Positions 16,117 through 25,108 are shown, counted from the first letter of the stretch. The stretch: 49,054 nt of DNA from an uncultured Clostridia bacterium (GCA_947625895.1 CANQPZ010000007.1:1-49054); one strand, 5' to 3'. Made by a program: numbers and translations. The notes: generated by a model from the letters alone, not told the origin.

Positions 16117-17607
16117 TTATTTTTCCATTATTGTTTTTATTTTTGTCTTAGCTTGTTCAACTGAATTTTGATTTGGAACCATAACATATGATTTTTGATT
16201 TCCCATAGAATAAGTTGTATTATTTGAATCTGTTCCAGTTAAACTATATGAGCTAACATTCCATTTATCTAAATCTTGTAGTTGTTCTTTGATAAGGCTA
16301 CTTACTTTATCTTGTTCTATATTTGTTTGGAAACAACCTTCTAAGCTTTCTAATATATCAGTATATTCTGACATTATATTTTTATCTTGTGAAATTTTTT
16401 TCATTATTGCTTCAATTACCATTTGTTGGTCTACTACCCTTTGATTATCTCCAGCCTCAAATGATCTTCTTTCCCTACTAAATGCTAGAGCTTGTTTTCC
16501 ATTTAAATGGTTATATCCTTTTTTGAAATGATATCCTTCTTTAGTAGTAAAATCATAATCTGAATATACGTCTATTCCTTCTAATTTATCTACTAATTTA
16601 ACCAATGTTGTAAAATTAACTCTTAAGTAATAATTGATATCTGTTTCTAATAAATCTTCTACAGTATTAACTGTTTCATTTATTCCATAAATTCCTGAAT
16701 GTGTTAATTTATCCATAGCTTTTTTGCTATGCAACATTACATAGTAATCTCTTGGAATTGAGGTCATTAGTACTTCTTTAGTATTTGTATTTATTGTTAA
16801 AAGCATATTTGCATCACTTCTAGATACTTTATTAATATTTCCTTCTGTATCTATTCCGCTTATATAAATATTAAATGTTCCATTGTCTACAGTATATTTT
16901 GATTCTGGATTTTGTTCAATATTTGTTTCTATGTTTTTTGAAGTTGTATATATAATTCTTGTGTTATCTTTAAAACCATCAACCTCATCATCAAGCATAT
17001 CATATTGTGAAGCACTAATTAAAATTGATTCTATTTCTTGATTTACTAATTTATTTCCTATTCCTAATAATTCTTCTGATTCAATTATTGGTTTATTTAT
17101 ATTTTCTTTAATTTCATTTAATGTAGTTTCTTCTATTAATGCAGAATAAATATCAATATTTTCTAAATCAGATATCTGTTGATACTGGCTTTCTTTCTTG
17201 ACTACGATATAGTATTCTTCAGTTTCTTTTATTTCAGTAAATGCAGATTTCAAGAAATTCATTGTTGCTCCAATATATTTCATTCCCATAATATATGTTG
17301 ATGAAATGGCTACTACCAAAAGTAAGCAGATAATATTTAAAATTAATGCTGTATTTCTTTTTGCCATTCCTAATATAAGTGGAATTGTTATTCCAACTAA
17401 AATTACTGTAAAAATAAGTAATACCGCATTAGGTATTAAATTTAATCTAATTACTGATATATAAAACAAAATTGTTATAACAGCAAAAATAGCAGATAAA
17501 ATTTTGAAGAATATATCAATCTTTTTATTCTTTTTCTTTGAAGATCTTTTATCTTTTTCTAGAAAATCTTCTAGCTCTTCATCCTGAACTTTAGTATTTT
17601 TTTTCAT
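16117..17607 (-). CDS. LytR-CpsA-Psr family cell wall glycopolymer ligase
   Basis: LCP proteins transfer lipid-linked glycopolymers to peptidoglycan outside the membrane. The 496-aa protein has a basic cytoplasmic start and about four membrane segments up to residue ~125. The LCP domain includes 'RSDANMLLTINTNTKEVLMTSIPRDYYVMLHSKKAMDKLTHSGIYGINETVNTVEDLLETDINYYLRVNFTTLVKLVDKLEGIDVY' and the Arg pair in 'FSRERRSFEAGDNQRVVDQQ'. The track start is a TTG inside the ribosome binding site; GGTAGGAG fits the ATG five codons later. It follows a sugar transferase by 20 bp. Confidence 0.9.
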   Translation of the reverse strand: MKKNTKVQDEELEDFLEKDKRSSKKKNKKIDIFFKILSAIFAVITILFYISVIRLNLIPNAVLLIFTVILVGITIPLILGMAKRNTALILNIICLLLVVAISSTYIMGMKYIGATMNFLKSAFTEIKETEEYYIVVKKESQYQQISDLENIDIYSALIEETTLNEIKENINKPIIESEELLGIGNKLVNQEIESILISASQYDMLDDEVDGFKDNTRIIYTTSKNIETNIEQNPESKYTVDNGTFNIYISGIDTEGNINKVSRSDANMLLTINTNTKEVLMTSIPRDYYVMLHSKKAMDKLTHSGIYGINETVNTVEDLLETDINYYLRVNFTTLVKLVDKLEGIDVYSDYDFTTKEGYHFKKGYNHLNGKQALAFSRERRSFEAGDNQRVVDQQMVIEAIMKKISQDKNIMSEYTDILESLEGCFQTNIEQDKVSSLIKEQLQDLDKWNVSSYSLTGTDSNNTTYSMGNQKSYVMVPNQNSVEQAKTKIKTIMEK

Positions 17608-17627
17608 AATATCTCCTACCAAACAAT

Positions 17628-18245
17628 TTACTTTTTATTTACTTTTTTTAAGTAATTAATTTCATCTTTAATTCCTTGTTCTGTTATTTCGGCTCCATTT
17701 TTCTTAAAAATGGTTATAAATGTCAATATTAATATTTGTAAGTCTAAAATAAAATTAACCTTTTCAACATATTCCAAATCTAAATCAATTTTCTTTATTA
17801 TATCTAGATTATTTCTTCCTTTTACTTGAGCTAATCCTGATATTCCAGGTAAAACTTTGCTTCTTCCTTTTTGTCTATCGTTAAAGTGTTTATAATACTC
17901 TGGTATCCATGGTCTTGGCCCAATGAAACTCATTTCTCCCTTTAATATATTAAAGAGTTGTGGCAATTCATCAAGACTAGTTTTTCGGATGATCTTACCA
18001 ACTTTTGTTAGCATTTCTTCATGTGTTAAAATTTCAGTCTTTCCAATTCTTGATGTTTTCATTGACCTAAATTTATACATATTAAATTCTTTTAAATCTT
18101 TTCCGATTCTTTTTGATTTATAGATTATTGGCCCTTTATCTTCAACTTTAATACAAATTGCAATAATAATCATTGGAATCGCTAATATTAGTAATAATAT
18201 TAGTGCAAATAAAAAATCAAAAAATTTCTTTATTGCTTTGTACAT
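17628..18245 (-). CDS. Bacterial sugar transferase, undecaprenyl-phosphate glycosyl-1-phosphate type
   Basis: The 205-aa protein has a single N-terminal membrane segment (~residues 11-33). The PF02397-type catalytic core follows: 'GPIIYKSKRIGKDLKEFNMYKFRSMKT', 'TSLDELPQLFNILKGEMSFIGPRPWIPEY', 'LPGISGLAQVKGRN'. These enzymes start glycan assembly by moving a sugar phosphate onto undecaprenyl phosphate. The short monotopic form and the neighbouring LCP protein suggest surface or wall polysaccharide synthesis. No glycosyltransferases or flippase are next to it. Confidence 0.9.
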   Translation of the reverse strand: MYKAIKKFFDFLFALILLLILAIPMIIIAICIKVEDKGPIIYKSKRIGKDLKEFNMYKFRSMKTSRIGKTEILTHEEMLTKVGKIIRKTSLDELPQLFNILKGEMSFIGPRPWIPEYYKHFNDRQKGRSKVLPGISGLAQVKGRNNLDIIKKIDLDLEYVEKVNFILDLQILILTFITIFKKNGAEITEQGIKDEINYLKKVNKK

Positions 18246-18449
18246 TTTTTCCTCTTTTTTTACATTTAATTAGAATTACAATATCATTTTTTTTTATTAA
18301 AATCAACCAATTTCATTTAAAAAAAGTTAAAGTTTATACGTGTTTGAACTTGTTATTTTTTCCATTTTTCTAATGTATGTTTTTCCTTTGTTTTTAATAT
18401 TTTCCTAAATTTTGTATTTTAAAATTTACATTTTTTTACTTTTTTCTTC

Positions 18450-18478
18450 TTGACATTATTTTTATTTTAATCTATATT
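18450..18478 (+). promoter_or_regulatory. Predicted sigma-A promoter of the AgrC-like gene
   Basis: TTGACA, exactly 17 bp, TATATT, about 45 bp upstream of the kinase start. The rest of 18246-18449 is very AT-rich and holds nothing else I can support. Confidence 0.8.
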
Positions 18479-18525
18479 GAAAGAACATTACCATTTTTTG
18501 GAATTTATTTTGAAAGGAAATTCTT

Positions 18526-19332
18526 ATGTTTAGCATCTTTAAATTAATTGATTTCTTTAAAAATATTTTAAATCATATACACTCAACAACTCTCATATTA
18601 TTTATTTCATTAGTTTTATGTAATGGTTTTTTAGCGATTCTAATCTTTCTGTTGATTCATATAACGCGTGATTTAAACAAAGCTAATAAAAATCTCAAAA
18701 ATGGAAAAAAGTTATATGATAATCTATCAAACTCTTATGATTCTATTCGTGGTTTTAAACACGACTTTTCTAATATTATGCAATCGATTGGTGGATATTT
18801 ATCAACAAATGATTTAAAAGGTTTAAAAGTTTATTATTCTAGTGTGTTTGATGAATGTAAAACTTTAAATAATGCTTCGGTCTTAAATAGCGATGTTTTA
18901 AATAGTCCGCCTGTTTTATCTTTAGTGACTGAAAAATATTATAAAGCTAAAGATCTCGGGATTGATTTTAATATTGAAGTATTTACTGATTTAACCAAAA
19001 TTAATATTGATATATATGAGTTTACAAGAATGCTAGGAATATTTTTAGATAACAGTATTGAGGCTGCTTCTAAGAGTTCTAAAAAGCTTATAAATATAAT
19101 AATTATGAAAGATGTTAATAATAATTGTGATTTACTGATTATAGAAAACTCATACTTTGATAAGTCAATTGACACAGTGAAAATCTTTAATAAGGATTTC
19201 TCAACTAAACCTAAAAATACCGGTATTGGTTTATGGAGAGTCAAAAAAATTATAGAAAAACATAATAATTTAATTTTAAATACATCTGTTAGTGATAATT
19301 TATTTAGGCATCAACTAAGAATTTATCATTAA
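18526..19332 (+). CDS. Orphan GHKL sensor histidine kinase, AgrC-like
   Basis: The 268-aa protein has one or two membrane segments at residues ~22-48 and then the AgrC/CitA-type phosphoacceptor 'IRGFKHDFSNIMQSIGGYLSTNDLKGLKVYY'. The ATPase N box is 'LGIFLDNSIEAASKSS' and the G box 'NTGIGLWRVKKIIEKHNN'. Full AgrC proteins have six or seven membrane helices; this one lacks the multi-pass peptide sensor, resembling cut-down kinases. No LytTR response regulator, AgrB or AgrD lies beside it. AAAGGAAA precedes the ATG. Confidence 0.8.
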   Translation: MFSIFKLIDFFKNILNHIHSTTLILFISLVLCNGFLAILIFLLIHITRDLNKANKNLKNGKKLYDNLSNSYDSIRGFKHDFSNIMQSIGGYLSTNDLKGLKVYYSSVFDECKTLNNASVLNSDVLNSPPVLSLVTEKYYKAKDLGIDFNIEVFTDLTKINIDIYEFTRMLGIFLDNSIEAASKSSKKLINIIIMKDVNNNCDLLIIENSYFDKSIDTVKIFNKDFSTKPKNTGIGLWRVKKIIEKHNNLILNTSVSDNLFRHQLRIYH

Positions 19333-19367
19333 AAAAGATTAAAACTATGTATCTCATAGTTTTAATC
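19331..19367 (-). terminator. Terminator of the methyltransferase/pseudouridine synthase operon
   Basis: Perfect 13-bp arms GATTAAAACTATG and CATAGTTTTAATC, followed on the minus strand by TTTTTTAA. It overlaps the pseudouridine synthase stop and lies just past the stop of the converging kinase gene. Confidence 0.85.
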
Positions 19368-20027
19368 TAATATGATCCAACTTCCTGTTTTTTCAGGATA
19401 ATCCTCAAATTCAATTTTTTCTTTAGATATTGGATGTTCAAAACTTAATTTATATGCCCACAAACATAATTGTTTACCTTTACCTCTATTACCATATTTT
19501 TGATCACCATACACACTATGATTTCTACTTGCAAATTGTACTCTTATTTGATGATGTCTTCCAGTATGTAATTTAACTTTAACTAGTGAAAGATTAGTTT
19601 CTTCATTATATTTTATTACTTCATAATCTAACTTAGCTAATTTAGCATTTTTATCTTTAGAATTAGTAACTTTACTCAAATTATTTTTTTCATTTTTTAC
19701 TAAATAATCTTCAAAACTTCCTTTATTTTTATCAAGTTTTCCATCAACTATTACTAGATATTCTTTTTCAAATTTTTTATTTCTTACTTGTTCACTTAAT
19801 CTTGATGCGGCCTTTGAAGTCTTGGCAAAAACCATAACTCCTCCAGTTGGTCTATCAAGCCTATGTACTAATCCTAAATATGCATCTCCTGGCTTATTAT
19901 ATTTTTTTATCAAGTATTCTTTTATTAATGTAAGCATATCTATATCACCAGTTTTATCTCCTTGAGAAGGTATGTTTACTGGCTTTTCTACAACAATTAT
20001 ATGGTTATCTTCGTATAAAATCTTCAA
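19362..20027 (-). CDS. RluA-family RNA pseudouridine synthase
   Basis: The protein begins 'KILYEDNHIIVVEKPVNIPSQG' and has the catalytic 'YLGLVHRLDRPTGGVMVFAKTSKAASRLSEQVR', with the nucleophilic Asp in HRLD, and 'LHTGRHHQIRVQFAS'. There is no S4 domain, so it is the short RluA/RluC-like type; target RNA unknown. The track start MEEFF is the GGAGG site itself read from a TTG. The better start is the TTG eight bases after GGAGG, giving 221 aa. It lies 15 bp after the methyltransferase gene. Confidence 0.87.
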   Translation of the reverse strand: MKILYEDNHIIVVEKPVNIPSQGDKTGDIDMLTLIKEYLIKKYNKPGDAYLGLVHRLDRPTGGVMVFAKTSKAASRLSEQVRNKKFEKEYLVIVDGKLDKNKGSFEDYLVKNEKNNLSKVTNSKDKNAKLAKLDYEVIKYNEETNLSLVKVKLHTGRHHQIRVQFASRNHSVYGDQKYGNRGKGKQLCLWAYKLSFEHPISKEKIEFEDYPEKTGSWIILD

Positions 20028-20042
20028 AAAAAATTCCTCCAA

Positions 20043-20903
20043 TTAATTTTCAAATCTACCATAAATTCCGCAAGGTAATACTAACTTAGAATTTGTCATT
20101 GGTAAACCAATTTCTCCAGATGTTATTTTACCTTTATATTTTTTCAAATTTAGTTGTAATAAATCTTCTAAAACTTTTGAAGAAATTCCAGTAGTATATG
20201 AGTTTATTAAGAAAAACAATGGATTGTCACTTAAAACTTGTGTGCACAATTCAACTAAATCTGCAATATTATTTTCAAATTGCCATACTTCTCCATTTTT
20301 TCCTCTACCATAAGATGGTGGATCCATAATTATTGCATCATAATGATTTCCTCTTCTTATTTCTCTTTGTACAAATTTAATTACATCATCAACTATATAT
20401 CTTACTGGTTTATCTTTTAGTCCTGAACTTTCAACATTTTCTTTTGCCCAGTTAGTCATTCCTTTTGATGAATCAACATGGCAAACTGAAGCTCCAGCAC
20501 TTAAGCATGCAACAGTAGCTCCACCTGTATATGCAAATAAGTTTAATACTTTTATATCTCTTTTACTTTCTTTGATTTTTGATATCATCCAATCCCAGTT
20601 AGTAGCTTGTTCTGGAAACAAACCTGTGTGTTTAAATCCCATTGGTTTAATATTAAAAGTTAAATTTTTATATTTTATCTGCCAGCTTTCTGGTAATCTT
20701 TTCTTATATTCCCATGCTCCACCACCAGTATTGCTTCTATTATATCTTGCATTTGCCATTTTCCATTTTTCTGGTTCTGATTGTTTTTTCCAAATTATTT
20801 GTGGATCCGGTCTAATTAAGATAATATCTCCCCATCTTTCAAGTTTTTCTCCATTTGCCATATCTATTATTTCGTAATCTTTCCACTCATTAGCAATTTC
20901 CAT
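20043..20903 (-). CDS. Class I SAM-dependent methyltransferase, RlmI/RlmK-like
   Basis: The SAM fold is clear: motif I 'VLNLFAYTGGATVACLSAGASVCHVDSSKGMTNWAKEN' near the middle, and catalytic 'DAIIMDPPSYGRG'. The N-terminal 'FNIKPMGFKHTGLFPEQATNWDWM' resembles the COG1092 rRNA methyltransferase group, but there is no N-terminal PUA domain. rRNA is the likely substrate by similarity and by the neighbouring pseudouridine synthase. The track's first ATG lacks a ribosome site; AAAGGA lies 12 bases before the ATG at codon 11, which I prefer with some doubt. Confidence 0.8.
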   Translation of the reverse strand: MEIANEWKDYEIIDMANGEKLERWGDIILIRPDPQIIWKKQSEPEKWKMANARYNRSNTGGGAWEYKKRLPESWQIKYKNLTFNIKPMGFKHTGLFPEQATNWDWMISKIKESKRDIKVLNLFAYTGGATVACLSAGASVCHVDSSKGMTNWAKENVESSGLKDKPVRYIVDDVIKFVQREIRRGNHYDAIIMDPPSYGRGKNGEVWQFENNIADLVELCTQVLSDNPLFFLINSYTTGISSKVLEDLLQLNLKKYKGKITSGEIGLPMTNSKLVLPCGIYGRFEN

Positions 20904-20971
20904 ATTAAAAAGAATTCCTTTCAAAAAATTCATTGTTTAATAATTATACTACATTTTCCGCTTATTGTCTA

Positions 20972-21017
20972 AAAAAATAGGAATTGACATAAGAAAACAA
21001 TTTCTAATGCAATTCCT
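20972..21017 (-). terminator. Intrinsic terminator of ispH
   Basis: The arms AGGAATTG and CAATTCCT enclose a ~23-nt loop and are followed on the minus strand by ATTTTTTT. It lies six bases past the ispH stop. Confidence 0.75.
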
Positions 21018-21023
21018 TTAAAA

Positions 21024-21878
21024 CTATTTAATTTTTTTAATTTCTTCTTCAACATCTTTTATAATTTCTTTTGGTGTAGACGCACCTGCTGTAATACCGA
21101 TTTTTGAATATTTTTTTAACTCATCTAATTTTAAATCTTCTTTAGTTTGTATATGTATACTATCACAGTTTTCTTTAGCAATATTATATAATTTAGTAGT
21201 GTTACTGCTATTTTTTCCTCCTATTATTATCATAAGATCTACCTTTTTAGCTAATCTTTCTGTTTCTTCTTGTCTTAGTCTAGTACTATCACATATACTT
21301 TTGTTTATTTCAATATCAACGTCTTCTACGTCATTTAATATTTTTTCTGTAAATTGGTTAAATTTTTGAACTGATGCTGTTGTTTGGGCTACAATATATA
21401 ATTTTTTCATATTGCTTTTTTTAAGCTGTTTAATTGCCATATCTATATCTTCTTCATCTTGAATTATAGATATATTATCTCCTGCGAAGCCCTTTGTTCC
21501 AATAATTTCTGGATGATTTTTTTCTCCAATCAAAAATATATAATTTTCTTTTTTAGCTTCATTTACTTGTTCATGCAATTTAGCTACCTTTGGGCATGTA
21601 AAATCAAATAAATTAATATTTTTTTCTTTAGCTTTTTGATAAACTTGTGGTGCTACTCCATGAGCTCTTATAATTAACTCACATCCATGTACCGCTTCTT
21701 CAACTTTTTCAATAAATTTTATTCCTTCTGATTTTAATTTATCTATTACTTGTTTATTATGTACTAACTCTCCAAGGCAGTATATATTTTTGCCTGATTT
21801 TAATAATTCTTCAGTTTTATTTACTGCATTATTTACCCCAAAACAGAATCCTGATAATTTTCCAACTACTACTTCCAT
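21024..21878 (-). CDS. ispH: 4-hydroxy-3-methylbut-2-enyl diphosphate reductase
   Basis: This is the last enzyme of the MEP isoprenoid pathway, reducing HMBPP to IPP and DMAPP with a [4Fe-4S] cluster. The 284-aa protein has the three cluster cysteines in 'GFCFGVNNAV', 'FTCPKVAKLH' and 'ICDSTRLRQEE', plus 'IRAHGV' and 'TAGASTPKEII'. There is no fused S1 domain. AAGGAAGAT precedes the ATG. A 35-codon membrane ORF lies 22 bp upstream and shares its promoter. Confidence 0.95.
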   Translation of the reverse strand: MEVVVGKLSGFCFGVNNAVNKTEELLKSGKNIYCLGELVHNKQVIDKLKSEGIKFIEKVEEAVHGCELIIRAHGVAPQVYQKAKEKNINLFDFTCPKVAKLHEQVNEAKKENYIFLIGEKNHPEIIGTKGFAGDNISIIQDEEDIDMAIKQLKKSNMKKLYIVAQTTASVQKFNQFTEKILNDVEDVDIEINKSICDSTRLRQEETERLAKKVDLMIIIGGKNSSNTTKLYNIAKENCDSIHIQTKEDLKLDELKKYSKIGITAGASTPKEIIKDVEEEIKKIK

Positions 21879-21900
21879 TTTTATCTTCCTTTTTATTTTA

Positions 21901-22008
21901 TTATAATAAACATATTAATTTAAAAAATGCATATATTAGTCCAATATTAATTATCATGAAAATTCCTGTTAATATAAACGTGAATTTTAAAAATATGTTT
22001 TTTGTCAT
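21901..22008 (-). CDS. Small single-span membrane protein upstream of ispH
   Basis: A 35-codon ORF below the track cutoff reads MTKNIFLKFTFILTGIFMIINIGLIYAFFKLICLL. It has a basic N-terminus and an almost wholly hydrophobic body, enough for one membrane helix. GGGAG sits eight bases before the ATG and a promoter-like TTGAAA-18-TAAAAT lies upstream, so it would be the first gene of the ispH transcript. I recognise no family. It may be a true small protein or an untranslated leader. Confidence 0.5.
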   Translation of the reverse strand: MTKNIFLKFTFILTGIFMIINIGLIYAFFKLICLL

Positions 22009-22076
22009 TTGTGTTCTCCCTTCATATTTATATTAATATATTCAATATGAAAGAAGATATTACTTAGTTTTGCTTT

Positions 22077-22106
22077 ATTTTAGCATAATCCATCTTTGTT
22101 TTTCAA
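22077..22106 (-). promoter_or_regulatory. Predicted promoter of the small ORF-ispH unit
   Basis: Minus-strand TTGAAA, 18-bp spacer, TAAAAT, about 70 bp before the small ORF. Confidence 0.55.
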
Positions 22107-22157
22107 CAATATTATTCATTTCTTTATTTTTTCATTTAAAATTAAACATTTTATAAA

Positions 22158-22191
22158 TAAAAAGGAGCTGCCGTTTTACCAGCAGACTCCT
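22158..22191 (-). terminator. GC-rich terminator of the orphan membrane gene
   Basis: On the minus strand GGAG-T-CTGC pairs with GCAG-CTCC, with one bulged base, followed by TTTTTA. It is far more GC-rich than the native terminators here. Confidence 0.75.
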
Positions 22192-22213
22192 GACCAATTG
22201 CGTAGCAGTCATT

Positions 22214-22618
22214 TTACTTTGTATTGTCACCTCGTGACAGTAGTGCTTGGACAATAACGCCAGCTATCAGACCGATGATCATTCCGGCAATCTTGTCCAT
22301 GTTCAAACTTCCAACAAATATCTCCGAAAATGTACCTCTGTGCCACAGAGCGAACTCCATAACCAATACAGAAGCCAAGAAGGTTATTATTGAGAAGAGT
22401 ATTCTCGTTTTTTTCTCCTTCAAACCTACATATACTGGTATTACTGCTAGCAATCCGATGGCAAGATTTATGACCCACATATACCCTGCATCAGAATCGA
22501 TACAGAACCGACAACATGTCGTAATATATTGAGGCAAATCCAATGCCATTAAAAAAGCTAGTTCCGCCATAGCGGTTCCGCCCGCAAACTTCAACAATCT
22601 TTTCATTATACCACTCAT
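22214..22618 (-). CDS. GC-rich orphan membrane protein of unknown function
   Basis: I do not recognise this 134-aa protein. It has about four hydrophobic segments: 'AMAELAFLMALDL', 'WVINLAIGLLAVIPVYVGL', 'ILFSIITFLASVLVMEFAL' and 'IAGMIIGLIAGVIVQALL'. A CC-x2-C cluster, 'TTCCRFCIDSD', lies between the first two. A 60-base sample counts 42% G+C against 28% in gltX, and the codons differ from all neighbours. It has its own promoter (TTTACT-17-TATAAT) and terminator, so it is a self-contained unit, probably acquired. Confidence 0.7.
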   Translation of the reverse strand: MSGIMKRLLKFAGGTAMAELAFLMALDLPQYITTCCRFCIDSDAGYMWVINLAIGLLAVIPVYVGLKEKKTRILFSIITFLASVLVMEFALWHRGTFSEIFVGSLNMDKIAGMIIGLIAGVIVQALLSRGDNTK

Positions 22619-22723
22619 TCCTATTCGTTCCTATGTTTGCGCTCCACAACTGATCACTTATATTATACCACTTTTACGAAATTTAGTAAAATTACCATCA
22701 ATGTATGATGTGTTTTTTTCGTT

Positions 22724-24514
22724 TTATAAACTATTTTTTATTTCTTGAGCCAACTGTTTATTTATTCCTTTTATTTCCATCAATTCTTCGATTGATGCAT
22801 TTTTTATTTTTTCTACTGTTCCAAATTTTTTTAGTAATGCTTCTCGTTTTGCTTTTCCAATTCCTTTAATATCATCTAAGCCAGATTTTGTCATTTCTTT
22901 TTCTCTAAGTTTTCTATGATATTCTATCGCTGTATTGTGTACTTCATTTTGAAGGTTTGTTATGAAGAAAAATAGATTTTGTGAAATTTTAAATTCTTTT
23001 CTATTTTCGTCAATTAAAGCTCTTGTAGAATGTTTATCATCTTTAACCATTCCATAAACAGGAATCTTTTCTTCTAAATCATATACTTTTAAAGCCCTTT
23101 TTATTGCCTTAATCTGTGTTATTCCTCCATCAGCTAATATCAAATTTGGAAGTGTTCCAAATCCTCCTTTAGGATTTTCTAACGAATGTTTAATTCTTCT
23201 TGTAACAACTTCTTCTGTGCATTTAGGATCATCTTGTCCAAATACATTTTTTATTTTAAATCTTCTTGTTAAGTTTCTTTTTATTATTCCATCTTGAGCG
23301 ACACACATTCCAGCAACAATATTAGTTCCTGAAATATTAGAAATATCATATGTTTCAATTTTATGTGGTAGAGTTTCTAAATCTAAAACTTCCTTCAATT
23401 CGTTTAATATTTCAAATTTATCTTTAGATTTATTTTCAAGAGTTATTTCTGCATTCTTTTTTGCCATTTCAACAAATCTCAATTTTTCTCCTTTTTGAGG
23501 AGTTTTGATTTCTACTTTTCTACCAGTTTTCTCTGTAAGCCAATTTTCTATTATTTCTCTATCTTCAATTTCTTCTTGAATCATTATTTTATTTGGATAT
23601 TCCACTTTATTCATATAAAATTGTTTTAAAAATCCAGATAAAATTTCATCATCAGGCATATCTTTAAGTTCATCAAGAAAATAATGCTCTCTGTCTATCA
23701 TTTTGCTACCACGTACATAAAAGACTTCAATACAAACTGATAATTCGTTTTTGTATAAACCAATTACATCAATATTATTTTCTGATATATTTGAAACTTT
23801 TTGTTTTGCTGAGATTCTTTCTATAGATTGAATTCTATCACGTATTCTTGCTGCATTCTCAAAGTCTAATTTTTCTGATGCTTCATTCATTTCTTCTTCT
23901 AGTTGTTTTAATATTTTACTTGTCTTACCTTCTAAAAGCATTATTATCTGATCTATTTGTTTCATATAGTCTTCTCTTGAAACATATCTCATGCAAGGTG
24001 CAAGACATTTCTTTATATGATAATTCAAACATGCTCTATCCTTAGATTTAAAGTTTTTGCATTGTCTGATTTGGAATTTTTCTTTTATGAAGTTTAGCAT
24101 CTCTCTTGCTGCTCCAGGATTTGCATAAGGGCCAAAGTACTTTGCTCCATCATTTAAAATTTTTCTAGTGATATAAATACTTGGATACTCCTCTTTCATT
24201 CCAATTCTTATATATGGATATGTTTTGTCGTCTTTAAGCAATACATTAAATTTGGGTCTATTTTCTTTTATTAAATTGCATTCCAAAATTAATGCTTCAG
24301 CTTCATTATCTGTAACGATATATTCAAAATGATCTATTAATGAAACCATATTTAATATTCTTTGTGTCTTATTTGTCTTTCTGAAATATTGTGTTACTCT
24401 ATTTTTTAATGATATTGCTTTACCAACATATATAATATCATCGTTTTTATTTCTCATTATATAAACACCAGGTTTTGCTGGTAGTTTTTTAAGTTCTGCT
24501 TCAATATTGAACAT
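22724..24514 (-). CDS. uvrC: Excinuclease ABC subunit C
   Basis: UvrC makes both incisions in nucleotide excision repair. The 596-aa protein has the GIY-YIG domain ('KPGVYIMRNKNDDIIYVGKAISLKNRV'), a zinc/iron-type cysteine group ('RQCKNFKSKDRACLNYHIKKCLAPC'), a UVR motif ('EMNEASEKLDFENAARIRDRIQSIE'), the RNase H-like endonuclease core and a C-terminal helix-hairpin-helix pair ('IKGIGKAKREALLKKFG...IKGINKQLAQEI'). Last gene of neuB-hpt-uvrC. Confidence 0.96.
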   Translation of the reverse strand: MFNIEAELKKLPAKPGVYIMRNKNDDIIYVGKAISLKNRVTQYFRKTNKTQRILNMVSLIDHFEYIVTDNEAEALILECNLIKENRPKFNVLLKDDKTYPYIRIGMKEEYPSIYITRKILNDGAKYFGPYANPGAAREMLNFIKEKFQIRQCKNFKSKDRACLNYHIKKCLAPCMRYVSREDYMKQIDQIIMLLEGKTSKILKQLEEEMNEASEKLDFENAARIRDRIQSIERISAKQKVSNISENNIDVIGLYKNELSVCIEVFYVRGSKMIDREHYFLDELKDMPDDEILSGFLKQFYMNKVEYPNKIMIQEEIEDREIIENWLTEKTGRKVEIKTPQKGEKLRFVEMAKKNAEITLENKSKDKFEILNELKEVLDLETLPHKIETYDISNISGTNIVAGMCVAQDGIIKRNLTRRFKIKNVFGQDDPKCTEEVVTRRIKHSLENPKGGFGTLPNLILADGGITQIKAIKRALKVYDLEEKIPVYGMVKDDKHSTRALIDENRKEFKISQNLFFFITNLQNEVHNTAIEYHRKLREKEMTKSGLDDIKGIGKAKREALLKKFGTVEKIKNASIEELMEIKGINKQLAQEIKNSL

Positions 24515-24541
24515 TTAATTTATTCCTTCCAAGGTTGTAAT

Positions 24542-25060
24542 TTATTCTTTATTATATCCTATATATGGTAAATTTCTGTAATGTCCTTCATAATCTAATC
24601 CATATCCTAAGATAAATTCGTTAGGAATATCAAATCCTACGTAATCTGCTTCTATTTCAACTTTTCTTCTTTCTTTTTTATCTAATAATGTACAAACTTT
24701 CAAACTTTGTGGATTTTTTTCTAATAAATATTTCTTTAAGTTTACCATTGTGATTCCTGAATCTATGATATCTTCAACTATAATAACATTTTTATTTTCT
24801 ATATCAATATCTAAATCTTTGACAATTTTCAAATTTCCAGTAGTCTCTTTATTGTTGCCGTAACTTGAAACTTGCATAAATTCAATAAGTAATTTGTCAC
24901 TTCTTATATTTTTAGTTAAATCAACTGCAAAATATGCTGCTCCTCTTAAAACGCAAATTACAATTATTTCTTTTCCTTCATATTCTTTGGAAATTTGATC
25001 TCCCAATTCTTTTATTCTTTTCTGTAACTTTTCTTCATCTATAAGTACTTGTATGTTCAT
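24542..25060 (-). CDS. hpt: Hypoxanthine phosphoribosyltransferase
   Basis: It salvages hypoxanthine and guanine to IMP and GMP. The 172-aa protein carries the PRPP motif 'VIIVEDIIDSGITM', 'LRGAAYFAVDL' and 'ADYVGFDIPNEFILGYGLDYEGHYRNLPYIG'. Length is normal. It lies between neuB and uvrC, 48 and 27 bp away. Confidence 0.94.
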   Translation of the reverse strand: MNIQVLIDEEKLQKRIKELGDQISKEYEGKEIIVICVLRGAAYFAVDLTKNIRSDKLLIEFMQVSSYGNNKETTGNLKIVKDLDIDIENKNVIIVEDIIDSGITMVNLKKYLLEKNPQSLKVCTLLDKKERRKVEIEADYVGFDIPNEFILGYGLDYEGHYRNLPYIGYNKE

Positions 25061-25108
25061 TCAGGAATCTCCTTTTTAAAATTTTTAAGAGTATGATGAA
25101 TCATACTC

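Noticed and set aside
22227-22478. 83-aa minus-strand ORF in another frame of the orphan membrane gene
   Set aside because: It is an alternate frame of the GC-rich gene at 22214-22618; the hydrophobic pattern and terminator position fit the 134-aa frame.
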